DNA of 64,000 nt from Methylotenera versatilis 79 (GTDB lineage: Bacteria > Pseudomonadota > Gammaproteobacteria > Burkholderiales > Methylophilaceae): contig NZ_ARVX01000001.1 in assembly GCF_000384375.1 (NCBI RefSeq), positions 372,001 through 436,000 of the forward strand, given 5' to 3'. The notes under the pieces were generated by a model that saw only the letters and a list, made by a program, of their open reading frames with translations, ran no database searches and was not told where the DNA came from. The position numbers and the translations under genes were made by a program. Positions 24,772 to 32,938 of the stretch are shown one piece after another. The stretch's first letter is position 1. Every line of letters begins with the position of its first letter.

Positions 24772-25293
24772 CTAAATAATAACTGCAGCATCCGGCAACT
24801 CATTTTCATTCTCGCCATCGGCTGGGTAATATTGCTGCAGTAAAGCTCCAATCTGCTGAATACCATTCAAAACGCCAGCCTCAAATTCGCCATGCCTGAA
24901 TTGCAATTCCATCGCATGGCAAATCGCTTCCCAGCCATCATTGCCTACATGTTGATGAATACCACGATCCGCTACAATTTCCACGTCACGGTCTGCCAGT
25001 AACAAATAAATCAGTACGCCATTATTTTGTTCGGTATCCCAAATATTCAGATGGCTAAACAGCTCAATTGCACGTTTTTTTGGCATTTTTTTGCTGAGTA
25101 TTTCCAGCGGATGTAATCCAGCCTCCACCACAAAACGAATCTCACCAGAATGCGTTAATTCGCTAGCTTTAATTGCTTGCTCAATCCGGTGCAAAGCGGC
25201 TTTTGAAAAATGCTGATGCACTTGCCATTTTGACGGTTTAGCGGCGCTGATAACATGCGAAAAAAATCGCGCAATGGGATGCCTACGTTTCAT
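24772..25293 (-). CDS. TPM-domain protein without membrane segment
   Basis: The 173-residue protein has a basic N-terminus and a TPM (YgcG/MOLO1-like) domain covering most of the chain, with signatures SGEIRFVVEAGLHP, LYL-type strand YLLLADRDVEIVADRGI and QHVGNDGWEAICHAM. There is no signal peptide or predicted helix of membrane type, unlike its neighbour. TPM domains are thought to be phosphatase-like or protein-binding; the function is unresolved. It starts 19 bases after the upstream TPM gene's stop codon and is the last gene of the lemA-TPM-TPM operon. Confidence 0.85.
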   Translation of the reverse strand: MKRRHPIARFFSHVISAAKPSKWQVHQHFSKAALHRIEQAIKASELTHSGEIRFVVEAGLHPLEILSKKMPKKRAIELFSHLNIWDTEQNNGVLIYLLLADRDVEIVADRGIHQHVGNDGWEAICHAMELQFRHGEFEAGVLNGIQQIGALLQQYYPADGENENELPDAAVII

Positions 25294-25312
25294 TTAGCAA
25301 TAATCTCCGCCA

Positions 25313-26170
25313 TTACCAATCACCAGAAGCACCGCCGCCGCCAAATCCACCGCCGCCACCGCCCCAATTGCTTGAGCCGCCGCCGAAACCGCCGCCGCCC
25401 ATTCCACCGCCCATGGGTATGCCGCCTAAACCGCGACCGCCCATCATCATGGTAAAAAAGAAAGCGACAATAGCCAAAATAACTGCGCCGCCAAGCGCGA
25501 TACCTAATAACCAAACCGCGCCGCCAACCAAGCCTCCATTTAGCGCGCTACCGCCAAATGTGCCAAATATACTGCGCAAAAATAAGCCTGAAATTAAGCC
25601 GCCAAATAACAAAATAGGCAGTAGATTTTCTAAATTACTGCCGTTGTTTGCAGTTTTAGCTGGCGCTGGCAAAGGTTCGCCGTCAACCAAACCAATTAAA
25701 GTATCAACACCAGCATCCAACCCACCAAAATAATCACCTTGCTTAAATCTGGGTGAAATCACTTCATTAATCACGCGCTTGGCGATTAAATCGGGAATAG
25801 CGCCTTCTAAGCCATAACCGACTTCAATGCGCAATTTACGGTCATCTTTCGCGACTAAAACCAATATTCCATCGTCGACTTTTTCGCGCCCTACTTTCCA
25901 TTGCTCAACGACTCGGATGGAGTATTGCGCGATATCTTCTGGCTGCGTGCTGGGCAGCATTAACACTGCAATTTGGCTACCTTTTTTTTGTTCAAAGGCC
26001 GCTAGTTTGGCTTCCAATTGGCTTTGTTGTTCTGCAGATAAGGTTTGAGTTAAATCGGTAACGCGCGATTTCAGTTCAGGGATGGCAACCAAATCCGCAC
26101 GCGCTATGCTTGATGCGAATAACAGCATTACACATAGCGCATACAAGCTGGCTTTTAGTTTGAAAAACAC
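25313..26170 (-). CDS. TPM-domain protein, YgcG-like, with glycine-rich tail
   Basis: The 285-residue protein has a signal peptide (about residues 1-25), a periplasmic TPM domain (about residues 30-165, with RVTDLTQTLSAEQQSQLEAKL, GILVLVAKDDRKLRIEVGYGLEG and a cluster near RVINEVISPRFKQGDY) and two transmembrane helices (about residues 185-205 and 215-240). A Gly-rich C-terminus ends GGFGGGGASGDW. This is the usual YgcG arrangement and it is commonly paired with LemA, as here. Its role in membrane homeostasis is not established. Confidence 0.88.
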   Translation of the reverse strand: MFFKLKASLYALCVMLLFASSIARADLVAIPELKSRVTDLTQTLSAEQQSQLEAKLAAFEQKKGSQIAVLMLPSTQPEDIAQYSIRVVEQWKVGREKVDDGILVLVAKDDRKLRIEVGYGLEGAIPDLIAKRVINEVISPRFKQGDYFGGLDAGVDTLIGLVDGEPLPAPAKTANNGSNLENLLPILLFGGLISGLFLRSIFGTFGGSALNGGLVGGAVWLLGIALGGAVILAIVAFFFTMMMGGRGLGGIPMGGGMGGGGFGGGSSNWGGGGGGFGGGGASGDW

Positions 26171-26233
26171 TTTAATTCTGTAAGCAATAAATATCTAATA
26201 AAAAAGTTAAGTTAATTTGAGTATTAACTTAAG

Positions 26234-26845
26234 CTACTTTTTATCCCCAAAATCTACCTTAGGCGTCACAGAAATCGATTTTTCATTTTCTACTGTAAAT
26301 GATGGCTTAGTTTTGTAGCCAAACATCATCGCGGTTAAATTATTGGGGAAACTACGCACGGCAACGTTGTAATCTTTAATCGTTGTAATGTAGCGATTGC
26401 GCGCCACTGTCACGCGATTTTCTGTGCCTTCCAATTGCGCCTGCAAATCTCTAAAACCTTGATCGGCTTTTAAATTAGGGTAATTTTCCGCTACAGCCAT
26501 CAAGCGTGATAACGCGCCAGTCAATTGACCTTGCGCTGCTTGAAATTTGGCAAACGCTTCTGGGTCATTCAGCAATTCTGGCGTCACTTGCAGGCTACCC
26601 ACTTTTGAACGCGCATTCGCTACATCGGTTAATACCTCTTGTTCATGCGCGGCATAACCTTTCACTGTTGCCACCAAATTAGGCACTAAATCTGCACGAC
26701 GTTGATATTGATTCAACACTTCGGCCCAACTGGCTTTCGCTTCTTCATCTAAGGTTTGAAAATTGTTGTAGCCACAGCCAGATAAACTTAACGTGCTGAT
26801 TAAAACAAATGCCAACGGTAAAAATTTCTGCCAAAAAGTACGCAT
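26234..26845 (-). CDS. lemA: LemA-family lipoprotein
   Basis: The 203-residue protein has a signal peptide with lipobox LSLSGC (Cys24) and a long LemA helical bundle: NQYQRRADLVPNLVATVKGYA, the SRLMAVAENYPNLKAD segment and RVTVARNRYITTIKDYNVAVRSFPNN. LemA proteins are membrane-attached with the helical domain in the periplasm and are found with TPM-domain proteins. The function is unknown. It is the first gene of the lemA-YgcG-TPM operon, preceded by a TTAAGGAGTT-type ribosome-binding site on the minus strand. Confidence 0.93.
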   Translation of the reverse strand: MRTFWQKFLPLAFVLISTLSLSGCGYNNFQTLDEEAKASWAEVLNQYQRRADLVPNLVATVKGYAAHEQEVLTDVANARSKVGSLQVTPELLNDPEAFAKFQAAQGQLTGALSRLMAVAENYPNLKADQGFRDLQAQLEGTENRVTVARNRYITTIKDYNVAVRSFPNNLTAMMFGYKTKPSFTVENEKSISVTPKVDFGDKK

Positions 26846-26929
26846 TTTTAACTCCTTAATAGTGTGTAATTCAATTGTTTTAATTGGGTCAAATATTGGC
26901 TATTCAAGCATCTACACAAACATCAACGA

Positions 26930-27565
26930 TCAAGCATTCACAACGCTTAACGCCATGCACAAATCATCCCACGTTTTGGCTTTATTAGGCAAATGCTGTA
27001 ATAGTGCATCTGGGTGATACGTTACGACCACTTGCGTGCCATTCAGTAAATGTAATTTACCGCGTAAACTTTCAATCGTTTCTGCGCTAGTTAATAACTG
27101 TTGCGCCGCAATTTCGCCCATCGCCACAATTACGCTAGCACCAGAATCCGCAATATCTTGCTCTAATTGCTGTGTGTGTGCAGTTTGCGTGGGTTTGATT
27201 TTTAACGCACGTAAAATATTGTTAAACAACTCGGCAGATTGCCCTGTTAAAACCGCTGGCAAGACAAATACCCATTTTTTATCGTCAGATGCGACTAATA
27301 CAGGGTTGCTTGCAATTACTTGTTGAATTGGGCTACTTTCAATTGGCTCAGCCTGCTTAACTTCCTCAATCTGCTCAACTTTTTCAGGCCTGTTTTCAGA
27401 AGTCTTAAGCAAAACTGGCTGTACTAATTCGACGATTGGCACGGCTGACAGCGGCGCGCGCAACTTCCAAACGGGCAATAGTTCCAGTTCGCGCAACACG
27501 TCTTCGCGTGTTATTTTACTAGCGTTTTCACGCGCTATTTTATAAGCATCTTCTTGCATAACCAT
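26930..27565 (-). CDS. degenerate uracil-DNA-glycosylase-fold protein, candidate replicase psi subunit (HolD-like)
   Basis: The 211-residue protein looks like a family 4 uracil-DNA glycosylase at its C-terminus (VVVTYHPDALLQHLPNKAKTW, about residues 172-192). It lacks the N-terminal catalytic motif and all the Fe-S cysteines expected of that family; its only cysteine is near the C-terminus. Compared by eye with my memory of E. coli HolD, three blocks align: LRELELLPVWKLRAP with the psi N-terminal LQQLGITQWSLRRP, NNILRALKIKPTQT with SDVLRALTVSPDQV, and the GTQVV...TWDDLC end with GAQVA...LWQQIC. Residues about 45-90 form an acidic, Pro/Glu/Gln-rich linker. The gene follows rimI with a one-base overlap, and holD is next to rimI in E. 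coli. The psi role is inference. Confidence 0.7.
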   Translation of the reverse strand: MVMQEDAYKIARENASKITREDVLRELELLPVWKLRAPLSAVPIVELVQPVLLKTSENRPEKVEQIEEVKQAEPIESSPIQQVIASNPVLVASDDKKWVFVLPAVLTGQSAELFNNILRALKIKPTQTAHTQQLEQDIADSGASVIVAMGEIAAQQLLTSAETIESLRGKLHLLNGTQVVVTYHPDALLQHLPNKAKTWDDLCMALSVVNA

Positions 27566-28026
27566 TAAAGCGCCAACCCCATTAATACCGCATCTTCACG
27601 GCCATCATGTGCAGGATAATAGTTACGGCGCACAGCCATTTCGCAAAAGCCCATGTTTTCGTACAACGCAATTGCCGAAATATTACTAGGGCGCACTTCT
27701 AAAAACATATTGGCAGCCTTGTGGTTTTTAGCAATCTGTAACATATGTTCTAATAAATGCCTGCCCAAGCCTTGTTTTTGCTGATCTTTGGCAATGCTCA
27801 AATTAAGCAAATGCGCTTCGTCCAGCACCATCATTAATAACGCGTAACCAATCATTTTTTGATTAAGCTCTAAAATCCAAGCGCTGTATCCAGAATTAAG
27901 TGAATCGCTGAAATTACCGCGCGTCCATGGATGTGTATAAATCATTGGCTCAATCGCCATTACTGCATCCAAATCATCCATTTGCATAGGCCGTAATTGA
28001 TATGCCTGTTTTAAGACAGCACTCAT
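27565..28026 (-). CDS. rimI: ribosomal protein S18-alanine N-acetyltransferase
   Basis: The 153-residue GNAT protein has the acetyl-CoA-binding motif QQKQGLGRHLLEHML (about residues 79-93) and the RimI-type segment NMFLEVRPSNISAIALYENMGF followed by RRNYYPAHDGREDAVLM, where YY..GREDA is characteristic of RimI. It acetylates the N-terminal alanine of ribosomal protein S18. The start overlaps the tsaB stop by four bases (ATGA) and its stop overlaps the next gene by one base, so it is embedded in a coupled operon. The first nine residues (MSAVLKQAY) vary in the family. Confidence 0.94.
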   Translation of the reverse strand: MSAVLKQAYQLRPMQMDDLDAVMAIEPMIYTHPWTRGNFSDSLNSGYSAWILELNQKMIGYALLMMVLDEAHLLNLSIAKDQQKQGLGRHLLEHMLQIAKNHKAANMFLEVRPSNISAIALYENMGFCEMAVRRNYYPAHDGREDAVLMGLAL

Positions 28027-28724
28027 AGTCGCAAACCTTGCTCACGTTCAAGCGTAGTTAATGCCACGCGATTACGAATATAAATAGGCATTGCTTCCAT
28101 TGCTGGTTTCGCCTGCCCTGCTGCAAAAACGGGCTGTGCTAAATGCAAAATAGCTTCGGCAGTCGGCGTAATACTTTGTAAAACATTCGGCAACTTTTGG
28201 CTTAAATTGTTGGTGTACAGCTGCGTTAGCGCTTCAGCATAAGCCGCCCAACCGCTACCAGCACCAAACCAATATTCACCTTCTAATGCTGGCGCATCTT
28301 GCGGCTTGCACACTTTGGTTTCGCTTACTTCAAGCCAATTACCATTCTCTTTAACTAAAGCTGCGTGATAAATTTCACCCATGCGTGCATCCAAACAGAC
28401 AATCACTTTATCTTGCTTGCTTGCTTCGGCCACGGCAATTAATGTATTAATGCCCACAACAGGTAAATTAGCGCCAAAACCCAAGCCTTGCGCTACACCA
28501 CTAGCAATGCGCACACCAGTAAATGCACCCGGCCCTGCGCCAAAAGCAATGCCATCTAAATCTTTCAATTCTACGTTAGCAGAATCTAACAAGATCTGAA
28601 TTTGTGGCAATACCAATTGCGATGACCCTGAACCAGCGGCTTGATAATGCGTAAAAGTACGTTCGCCCAGCATTAAAGCCAGCGATAAAAATTCGGTAGA
28701 GGTGTCGAGTGCCAGTAAATTCAT
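28023..28724 (-). CDS. tsaB: tRNA threonylcarbamoyladenosine biosynthesis protein TsaB
   Basis: The 233-residue ASKHA-fold protein has the TsaB N-terminus MNLLALDTSTEFLSLAL, the motif LDGIAFGAGPGAFTGVRIASG and the segment IVCLDARMGEIYHA. It lacks the metal-binding histidines of TsaD. It is the non-catalytic partner of TsaD in t6A modification of ANN-decoding tRNAs. It lies 14 bases downstream of arfB and overlaps rimI by four bases; the association tsaB-rimI is common in Proteobacteria. Confidence 0.95.
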   Translation of the reverse strand: MNLLALDTSTEFLSLALMLGERTFTHYQAAGSGSSQLVLPQIQILLDSANVELKDLDGIAFGAGPGAFTGVRIASGVAQGLGFGANLPVVGINTLIAVAEASKQDKVIVCLDARMGEIYHAALVKENGNWLEVSETKVCKPQDAPALEGEYWFGAGSGWAAYAEALTQLYTNNLSQKLPNVLQSITPTAEAILHLAQPVFAAGQAKPAMEAMPIYIRNRVALTTLEREQGLRL

Positions 28725-28738
28725 GCTAAAGAAATCAT

Positions 28739-29137
28739 TTAATCAGCCGCTATTTTACCGCGCAATTGCTTCACTTGCCCACGCTGAGTTTTACTTTCCA
28801 ACCTGCGTTGTTTAGAGCCATAACTAGGCCGTGTAGCGTAGCGGGTTGGTTTCACTTGGTTGGCAACATTCACAATCTCATGCAAACGCTTAATCGCATC
28901 TTTTTTATTCGTCTCTTGTGTGCGATATTGTTGCGCTTTCAATATCAACACACCCTCATCCGTAATGCGATTATCTTTGCTATGGATTAATTTCTCTTTC
29001 AGCCAATCACTCAAACTGCTGGCGTTAATATCAAAGCGCAGATGAATCGCACTAGAAACCTTATTCACATTCTGTCCGCCCGCGCCTTGCGCACGGATAG
29101 CGGTGAGTTCGTATTCGGTTTCAGGGATTAAAATCAT
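28739..29137 (-). CDS. arfB: alternative ribosome-rescue factor ArfB (YaeJ)
   Basis: The 132-residue protein carries the peptidyl-tRNA hydrolysis motif GAGGQNVNKVSSA with GGQ at residues 20-22. The C-terminal tail is basic (SKQRRLESKTQRGQVKQLRGK) and inserts into the empty mRNA channel of stalled ribosomes. It releases nascent chains from non-stop complexes. The length is right for ArfB rather than RF1/RF2. The ATG overlaps the upstream helicase stop codon by four bases, so translation is coupled. Confidence 0.94.
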   Translation of the reverse strand: MILIPETEYELTAIRAQGAGGQNVNKVSSAIHLRFDINASSLSDWLKEKLIHSKDNRITDEGVLILKAQQYRTQETNKKDAIKRLHEIVNVANQVKPTRYATRPSYGSKQRRLESKTQRGQVKQLRGKIAAD

Positions 29138-31083
29138 GTATTTTCTTGTAGATTTTCAGAAAAGAAAGCCTCAACATCCGCCAACTCTTTTGTACGCTTA
29201 AATGGCGGCAAGCTCTGCCAAATACGTCTACCATAAGGCTTTGTAATCAATCTTGGGTCGCAAATCACCAGCACACCTCTATCGGTTTCATCACGAATCA
29301 ATCGACCCGCACCTTGTTTTAGGGTAATGACGGAATACGGCAATTGATACTCCATAAAGGCGTTTTTGCCCTCTTGATTCATCTTATCGATGCGCGCAGA
29401 AAGTACAGGGTCATCGGGCGGGGCGAAAGGGAGCTTATCGATAATGACAACTGAGAGCGCTTCACCTCGTACATCTACGCCTTCCCAAAAGCTTTGGCTA
29501 CCGACTAACACGGCATTGCCATGTGCTCGGAAACGATCTAATAATTCTGTGCGCGTACTTTCACCTTGCATCAGTAGCGGATATTCCATACCAGCACTGG
29601 CAAATGCATCTTTCAGCAATGCATGCACTTCGCGCATGGCTTTAAGCGATGTGCATAATACAAACGCACGGCCTTGGCTGGCTTGGATAACGGGTAAACT
29701 GGCAGCAGCAACGGCGGCGGCATAACTGGAGTTATTAGGGTCTGGCATATTGGCTGGCGCATACAATAACGCTTGATTGCCGTAATCAAACGGGCTTTCC
29801 CAAAAGCCAGTTTCAGCCGCGTGCAAACCCATTTGCGCGATGTAATGGCTGAAGTCACTTTTAACTGCCAACGTAGCAGAAGTAAAGATCCAAGCACGTG
29901 GTTGGGCGTTTAATTGTTTGCTAAAGCCATCTGCCACGCTCAACGGCGTGGCATGTAGTTGAATGGATTGCGTAAATACCTCTATCCAGCGCACTAAATT
30001 AGCATTTTCGGCTTTAATCCAATTGTTAAGTTGCTCGCTTAATGCCTCGCCGCGTTGCCAGCATTTCTCTAACATCGGGTCGCGCGCGGCTTGGCTTTCT
30101 AATACTTTATTCAAATCTTTGAGCATCATTTGCATATCGCAAAAAGCAAACTCAAAATTTTTCAGCGCCAAGGCTTTTTGCACGGGCATGCGCGAACCTT
30201 CAAACTGGAATACCAGCCGAAAATCTTTACAGGCTTTTTCTAACAGTGGAATCGCTTTGCCAAGCTCAATGCAATCTTTTGCCAAGGTTAAATGTGCGGC
30301 TGTGCTATCACGACATAATTCGATTAATTGGCTGGTGGAAATATCTTCACCAAAGAACAAGCCGGCTACTTCTGGTAATTGATGCGCTTCATCAAAAATG
30401 ACTGTGTTGGCACTTGGCAAAAGCTCTGCCACTCCCTCATCGCGCAACATCACATCAGCAAAGAATAAATGATGATTCACCACGACTATATCAGCCGCCA
30501 GCGCCTTTTTGCGCGCTTCCATCACAAAGCAATCTTTGTAGAAATTACAATCCTGCCCTAAACAATTATCGCGGTTAGAAGTTACGTTAAGCCAAATAGT
30601 GGCATTTTCAGGCACTTCAGTTAACTCACTTTTATCGCCAGTTTTTGAATTTTCAGCAAAATTTTTGATTAAGTGTACATAGTTAGCATCTTCGCGCGAG
30701 GCAAAACGTCCGCTTTGCGCCGCAGCTTCTAAATGATAATGACAAACATAATTAGAACGCCCTTTTAACATAGCAACACTGACAGGTACTTTTAACGCAT
30801 CGCGCACATTGGGCAAATCGCGATTAAACAACTGGTCTTGCAGCGTTTTGGTGCCAGTGGAAATAATCACTTTTCCACCTGAAAGCAGCGCCGGAACTAG
30901 GTAAGCAAATGTTTTGCCTGTGCCTGTACCAGCCTCAGCCACTAGCTGTTTGTTATCTTTAATAGCGGCTTCAATCGCCAGCGCCATTTCTAGCTGTTGA
31001 TGGCGCTCTGAAAAGCCTTCAATCGCTTCAGCTAATGTACCGCCTTGCTTAAAAACTTGTGTTAATAGTGAATTTTCAACCAT
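29134..31083 (-). CDS. yoaA: DinG-family ATP-dependent DNA helicase, YoaA-like
   Basis: The 649-residue XPD-like superfamily 2 helicase has Walker A AEAGTGTGKTFAYLV near residue 50 and DEAH in IFDEAHQLPE. Four cysteines probably ligate a 4Fe-4S cluster: YVCHYH, NCLGQDCNFYKDC. Late motifs are LVGSQSFWEGVDVRG and QGAGRLIRDETDRG. The size is closer to E. coli YoaA (about 636 residues) than DinG (about 716), and the neighbouring tsaB matches the yoaA-tsaB arrangement of E. coli. YoaA unwinds 5' to 3' and acts with the replicase chi subunit in repair. It heads the operon that ends with the HolD-like gene. Confidence 0.9.
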   Translation of the reverse strand: MVENSLLTQVFKQGGTLAEAIEGFSERHQQLEMALAIEAAIKDNKQLVAEAGTGTGKTFAYLVPALLSGGKVIISTGTKTLQDQLFNRDLPNVRDALKVPVSVAMLKGRSNYVCHYHLEAAAQSGRFASREDANYVHLIKNFAENSKTGDKSELTEVPENATIWLNVTSNRDNCLGQDCNFYKDCFVMEARKKALAADIVVVNHHLFFADVMLRDEGVAELLPSANTVIFDEAHQLPEVAGLFFGEDISTSQLIELCRDSTAAHLTLAKDCIELGKAIPLLEKACKDFRLVFQFEGSRMPVQKALALKNFEFAFCDMQMMLKDLNKVLESQAARDPMLEKCWQRGEALSEQLNNWIKAENANLVRWIEVFTQSIQLHATPLSVADGFSKQLNAQPRAWIFTSATLAVKSDFSHYIAQMGLHAAETGFWESPFDYGNQALLYAPANMPDPNNSSYAAAVAAASLPVIQASQGRAFVLCTSLKAMREVHALLKDAFASAGMEYPLLMQGESTRTELLDRFRAHGNAVLVGSQSFWEGVDVRGEALSVVIIDKLPFAPPDDPVLSARIDKMNQEGKNAFMEYQLPYSVITLKQGAGRLIRDETDRGVLVICDPRLITKPYGRRIWQSLPPFKRTKELADVEAFFSENLQENT

Positions 31084-31245
31084 GCTTAAATTATCCCATG
31101 AATACCTGACACGATTCAGCCGTGCTTATATATAAAGCAAAACTATTAGTAAAAGTATTGCGTTATGTTTTATAAATTGTTAGCCTAGCGTTGCTATTAG
31201 CTTGAAATGATGGTTTTAATTCTGTTCTATCTCTAGGGAGGATGT

Positions 31246-31542
31246 ATGGATTTAGCTTTGATTATTCAATTAATAAGTGGTGCAGTAGGTGGCAATGTTG
31301 CCGGTGGTTTACTTAAAAATATTAGCTTAGGTACGTTGGGCAATTCGTTAGTCGGTATTTTAGGCGGCGGTTTAGGTGGTCAATTATTAAGCCTATTAGG
31401 TGTTGGCGGTGCAGCTGCAGCCAGTACTGCTGGCGGTGTAGATATTGCCTCAATTGTTACACAAGTAGTTGGCGGCGGCGTAGGTGGCGGTGTTTTGCTG
31501 GCGATCGTTGGCTTGATTAAAAACGCAATAGCAAAAAATTAG
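31246..31542 (+). CDS. small glycine-zipper membrane protein of unknown function
   Basis: The 98-residue protein is almost entirely hydrophobic small residues in three glycine-zipper helices (GAVGGNVAGGLLKN, GNSLVGILGGGLGGQLLSLLG and VVGGGVGGGVLLAIVGLI) and ends in a short basic tail (KNAIAKN). It has no cleavable signal and no cysteines. Similar small Gly-rich proteins are common hypotheticals in Proteobacteria. The pattern also resembles pore-forming or bacteriocin-like peptides, but nothing around it (no immunity or export genes) supports that. A good ribosome-binding site (AGGGAGG) precedes the ATG. It is divergent from yoaA, and a long inverted repeat follows. Confidence 0.82.
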   Translation: MDLALIIQLISGAVGGNVAGGLLKNISLGTLGNSLVGILGGGLGGQLLSLLGVGGAAAASTAGGVDIASIVTQVVGGGVGGGVLLAIVGLIKNAIAKN

Positions 31543-31554
31543 TTGTTTCAAATC

Positions 31555-31615
31555 AGCCTATTTTGGGTTTCAACGTTAGTCTTAATTGACTGACTTTGTA
31601 TATTTAAAATAGGCT
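31555..31615 (+). repeat. long inverted repeat after the glycine-zipper gene
   Basis: AGCCTATTTT (31555-31564) and AAAATAGGCT (31606-31615) form a perfect 10-base stem that encloses a second stem (GTTAGTC with GACTGAC, one G-T pair). The sequence after it is AT-rich but not a T run. It may be a weak terminator or an RNA 3' end structure. Confidence 0.5.
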
Positions 31616-31697
31616 TCATTTAATTTATTCAATATCCATATTCACTTTAAATTTCTCTTAAATTTTTAACACATTTAAATTTATCTCAAATTATTGC

Positions 31698-32261
31698 ATG
31701 AAATTTTTTATTTTCTTTCTGACAGTTTTTTTAAGCGTTTGCTTAAACGCACATGCAGAGCAATCTTTTTTACAAAATGCTGCTGGCGTTAAGCTATACA
31801 ACATAGACGAAACTGAAGAATTAGATCATCAAGAAAAACCAGACACTTGGCAAACGCGTGCGCAAGAAGTGCTGGTGAATGCATTAAGTTTAACGGGCAT
31901 TCAATATAAATATGGTGGCAAAAGCCCTGAGACAGGTTTTGATTGCAGTGGATTTGTGCGCTACGTATTTAGCCAAGCCACTAATTTATCGTTACCACCA
32001 ACTGCACGTGCGATTAGCCAAATCGGCAAAACAATCAAAAAAGATGAGTTACAACCAGGCGATTTGGTGTTTTTTAATACCTTAAAATCAGCTTTTTCAC
32101 ATGTGGGCATTTACATGGGCGATAACAAATTCATTCATGCGCCAAGCACTGGCAAGACCGTGCGCGTTGAGAGCATGAAGAGTAGCTATTGGGCAAAACG
32201 ATTTAGTGGCGCGCAACGTCTGGATACAGAAGTTGAAAAAACTGCGGTCACTTCTAATTAA
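31698..32261 (+). CDS. NlpC/P60 (C40) cell-wall endopeptidase
   Basis: The 187-residue protein has a signal peptide (about residues 1-20, cleavage after NAHA) and a C-terminal NlpC/P60 domain with catalytic Cys83 in TGFDCSGFVRYVF, His135 in AFSHVGIYMG and a third polar residue His147 in FIHAPST. It is expected to cleave the gamma-D-glutamyl-diaminopimelate bond in peptidoglycan stem peptides. There is no LysM or SH3 binding domain. It is preceded by AT-rich sequence without an obvious ribosome-binding site and followed by a strong terminator. Confidence 0.92.
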   Translation: MKFFIFFLTVFLSVCLNAHAEQSFLQNAAGVKLYNIDETEELDHQEKPDTWQTRAQEVLVNALSLTGIQYKYGGKSPETGFDCSGFVRYVFSQATNLSLPPTARAISQIGKTIKKDELQPGDLVFFNTLKSAFSHVGIYMGDNKFIHAPSTGKTVRVESMKSSYWAKRFSGAQRLDTEVEKTAVTSN

Positions 32262-32318
32262 TATCTAATCAGCAAATTATTGAGTCAATCAGCTGAAATT
32301 AAATAAATAATTTGAAAC

Positions 32319-32350
32319 AAAAAAAGCGGCAAAAGCCGCTTTTTTATTTT
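32319..32350. terminator. intrinsic terminator, probably bidirectional
   Basis: AAAAAGCGGC (32321-32330) and GCCGCTTTTT (32335-32344) form a perfect hairpin with a four-base loop, with A and T runs either side. It lies between the convergent NlpC/P60 gene and the bacterioferritin gene. Confidence 0.9.
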
Positions 32351-32379
32351 GGTTGATGCTAATTTAACTAAATTAAATC

Positions 32380-32841
32380 TTACTCATGAAATTTAGCAAT
32401 TTCACCCGGTTTACGCAGCATTTTATCTACTTCACCCAAATGTAATTCTTCTTGATAAATCATCTCACGCGCATATTCTTCTAGCATCACAGAGTCGCCT
32501 TCGACTAATTTCAATAACGCTTTGTAAGCATTTAATGAAACTGTCTCGTGTGCCAATGATTCACGCAAGATATCACCAATATCGTGATTGTGTGTTTCTA
32601 ATAATGGGCCAATTGACAATGATGGATGTCCGCCCAAATGTGTGATTAACTCACCGGCTTTATCTGCATGCGTCAATGATTCTGCTGCTTGGCTACGTAA
32701 CCAAGAAACGATTGGAATACGATTGTAACCAAAGACCATAAGTGCGTAATGCGTATAACGTACAACGCCGGCTAGTTCCAACTCTAAAATCGTATTTAAG
32801 GCACTAACTACTGGGCTTTTTATACCATGATCATCTGACAT
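32380..32841 (-). CDS. bfr: bacterioferritin / ferritin-like protein
   Basis: The 153-residue protein is an all-helical ferritin-like subunit. The diiron ligands fit the bacterioferritin pattern: Glu in ILELELAGVVRYTHYAL, ExxH in AESLTHADKAGE, Glu in SLAHETVSLNAYK, and ExxH in YQEELHLGEVDKML. It stores iron and detoxifies peroxide in a 24-mer shell. The length matches Bfr (about 155). The heme-binding methionine of E. coli Bfr cannot be assigned confidently. A good ribosome-binding site (TAGGAG) precedes the ATG, and upstream there is an extended -10 (TGCTATAAA on the minus strand) with a palindrome near -35. Confidence 0.88.
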   Translation of the reverse strand: MSDDHGIKSPVVSALNTILELELAGVVRYTHYALMVFGYNRIPIVSWLRSQAAESLTHADKAGELITHLGGHPSLSIGPLLETHNHDIGDILRESLAHETVSLNAYKALLKLVEGDSVMLEEYAREMIYQEELHLGEVDKMLRKPGEIAKFHE

Positions 32842-32938
32842 TTTATTCTCCTAAACTGTTCGCAATAATGTTCGTTAGTTGAGCGCTGTGTTTCAATAAA
32901 AGACTCAATGGAACGCAGTTTATAGCAAATAAAAATCG

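Noticed and set aside
25368-25733. 121-codon proline-rich open frame on the plus strand
   Set aside because: It is the antisense of the glycine-rich tail of the YgcG-like protein; high GC composition keeps the shadow frame open.
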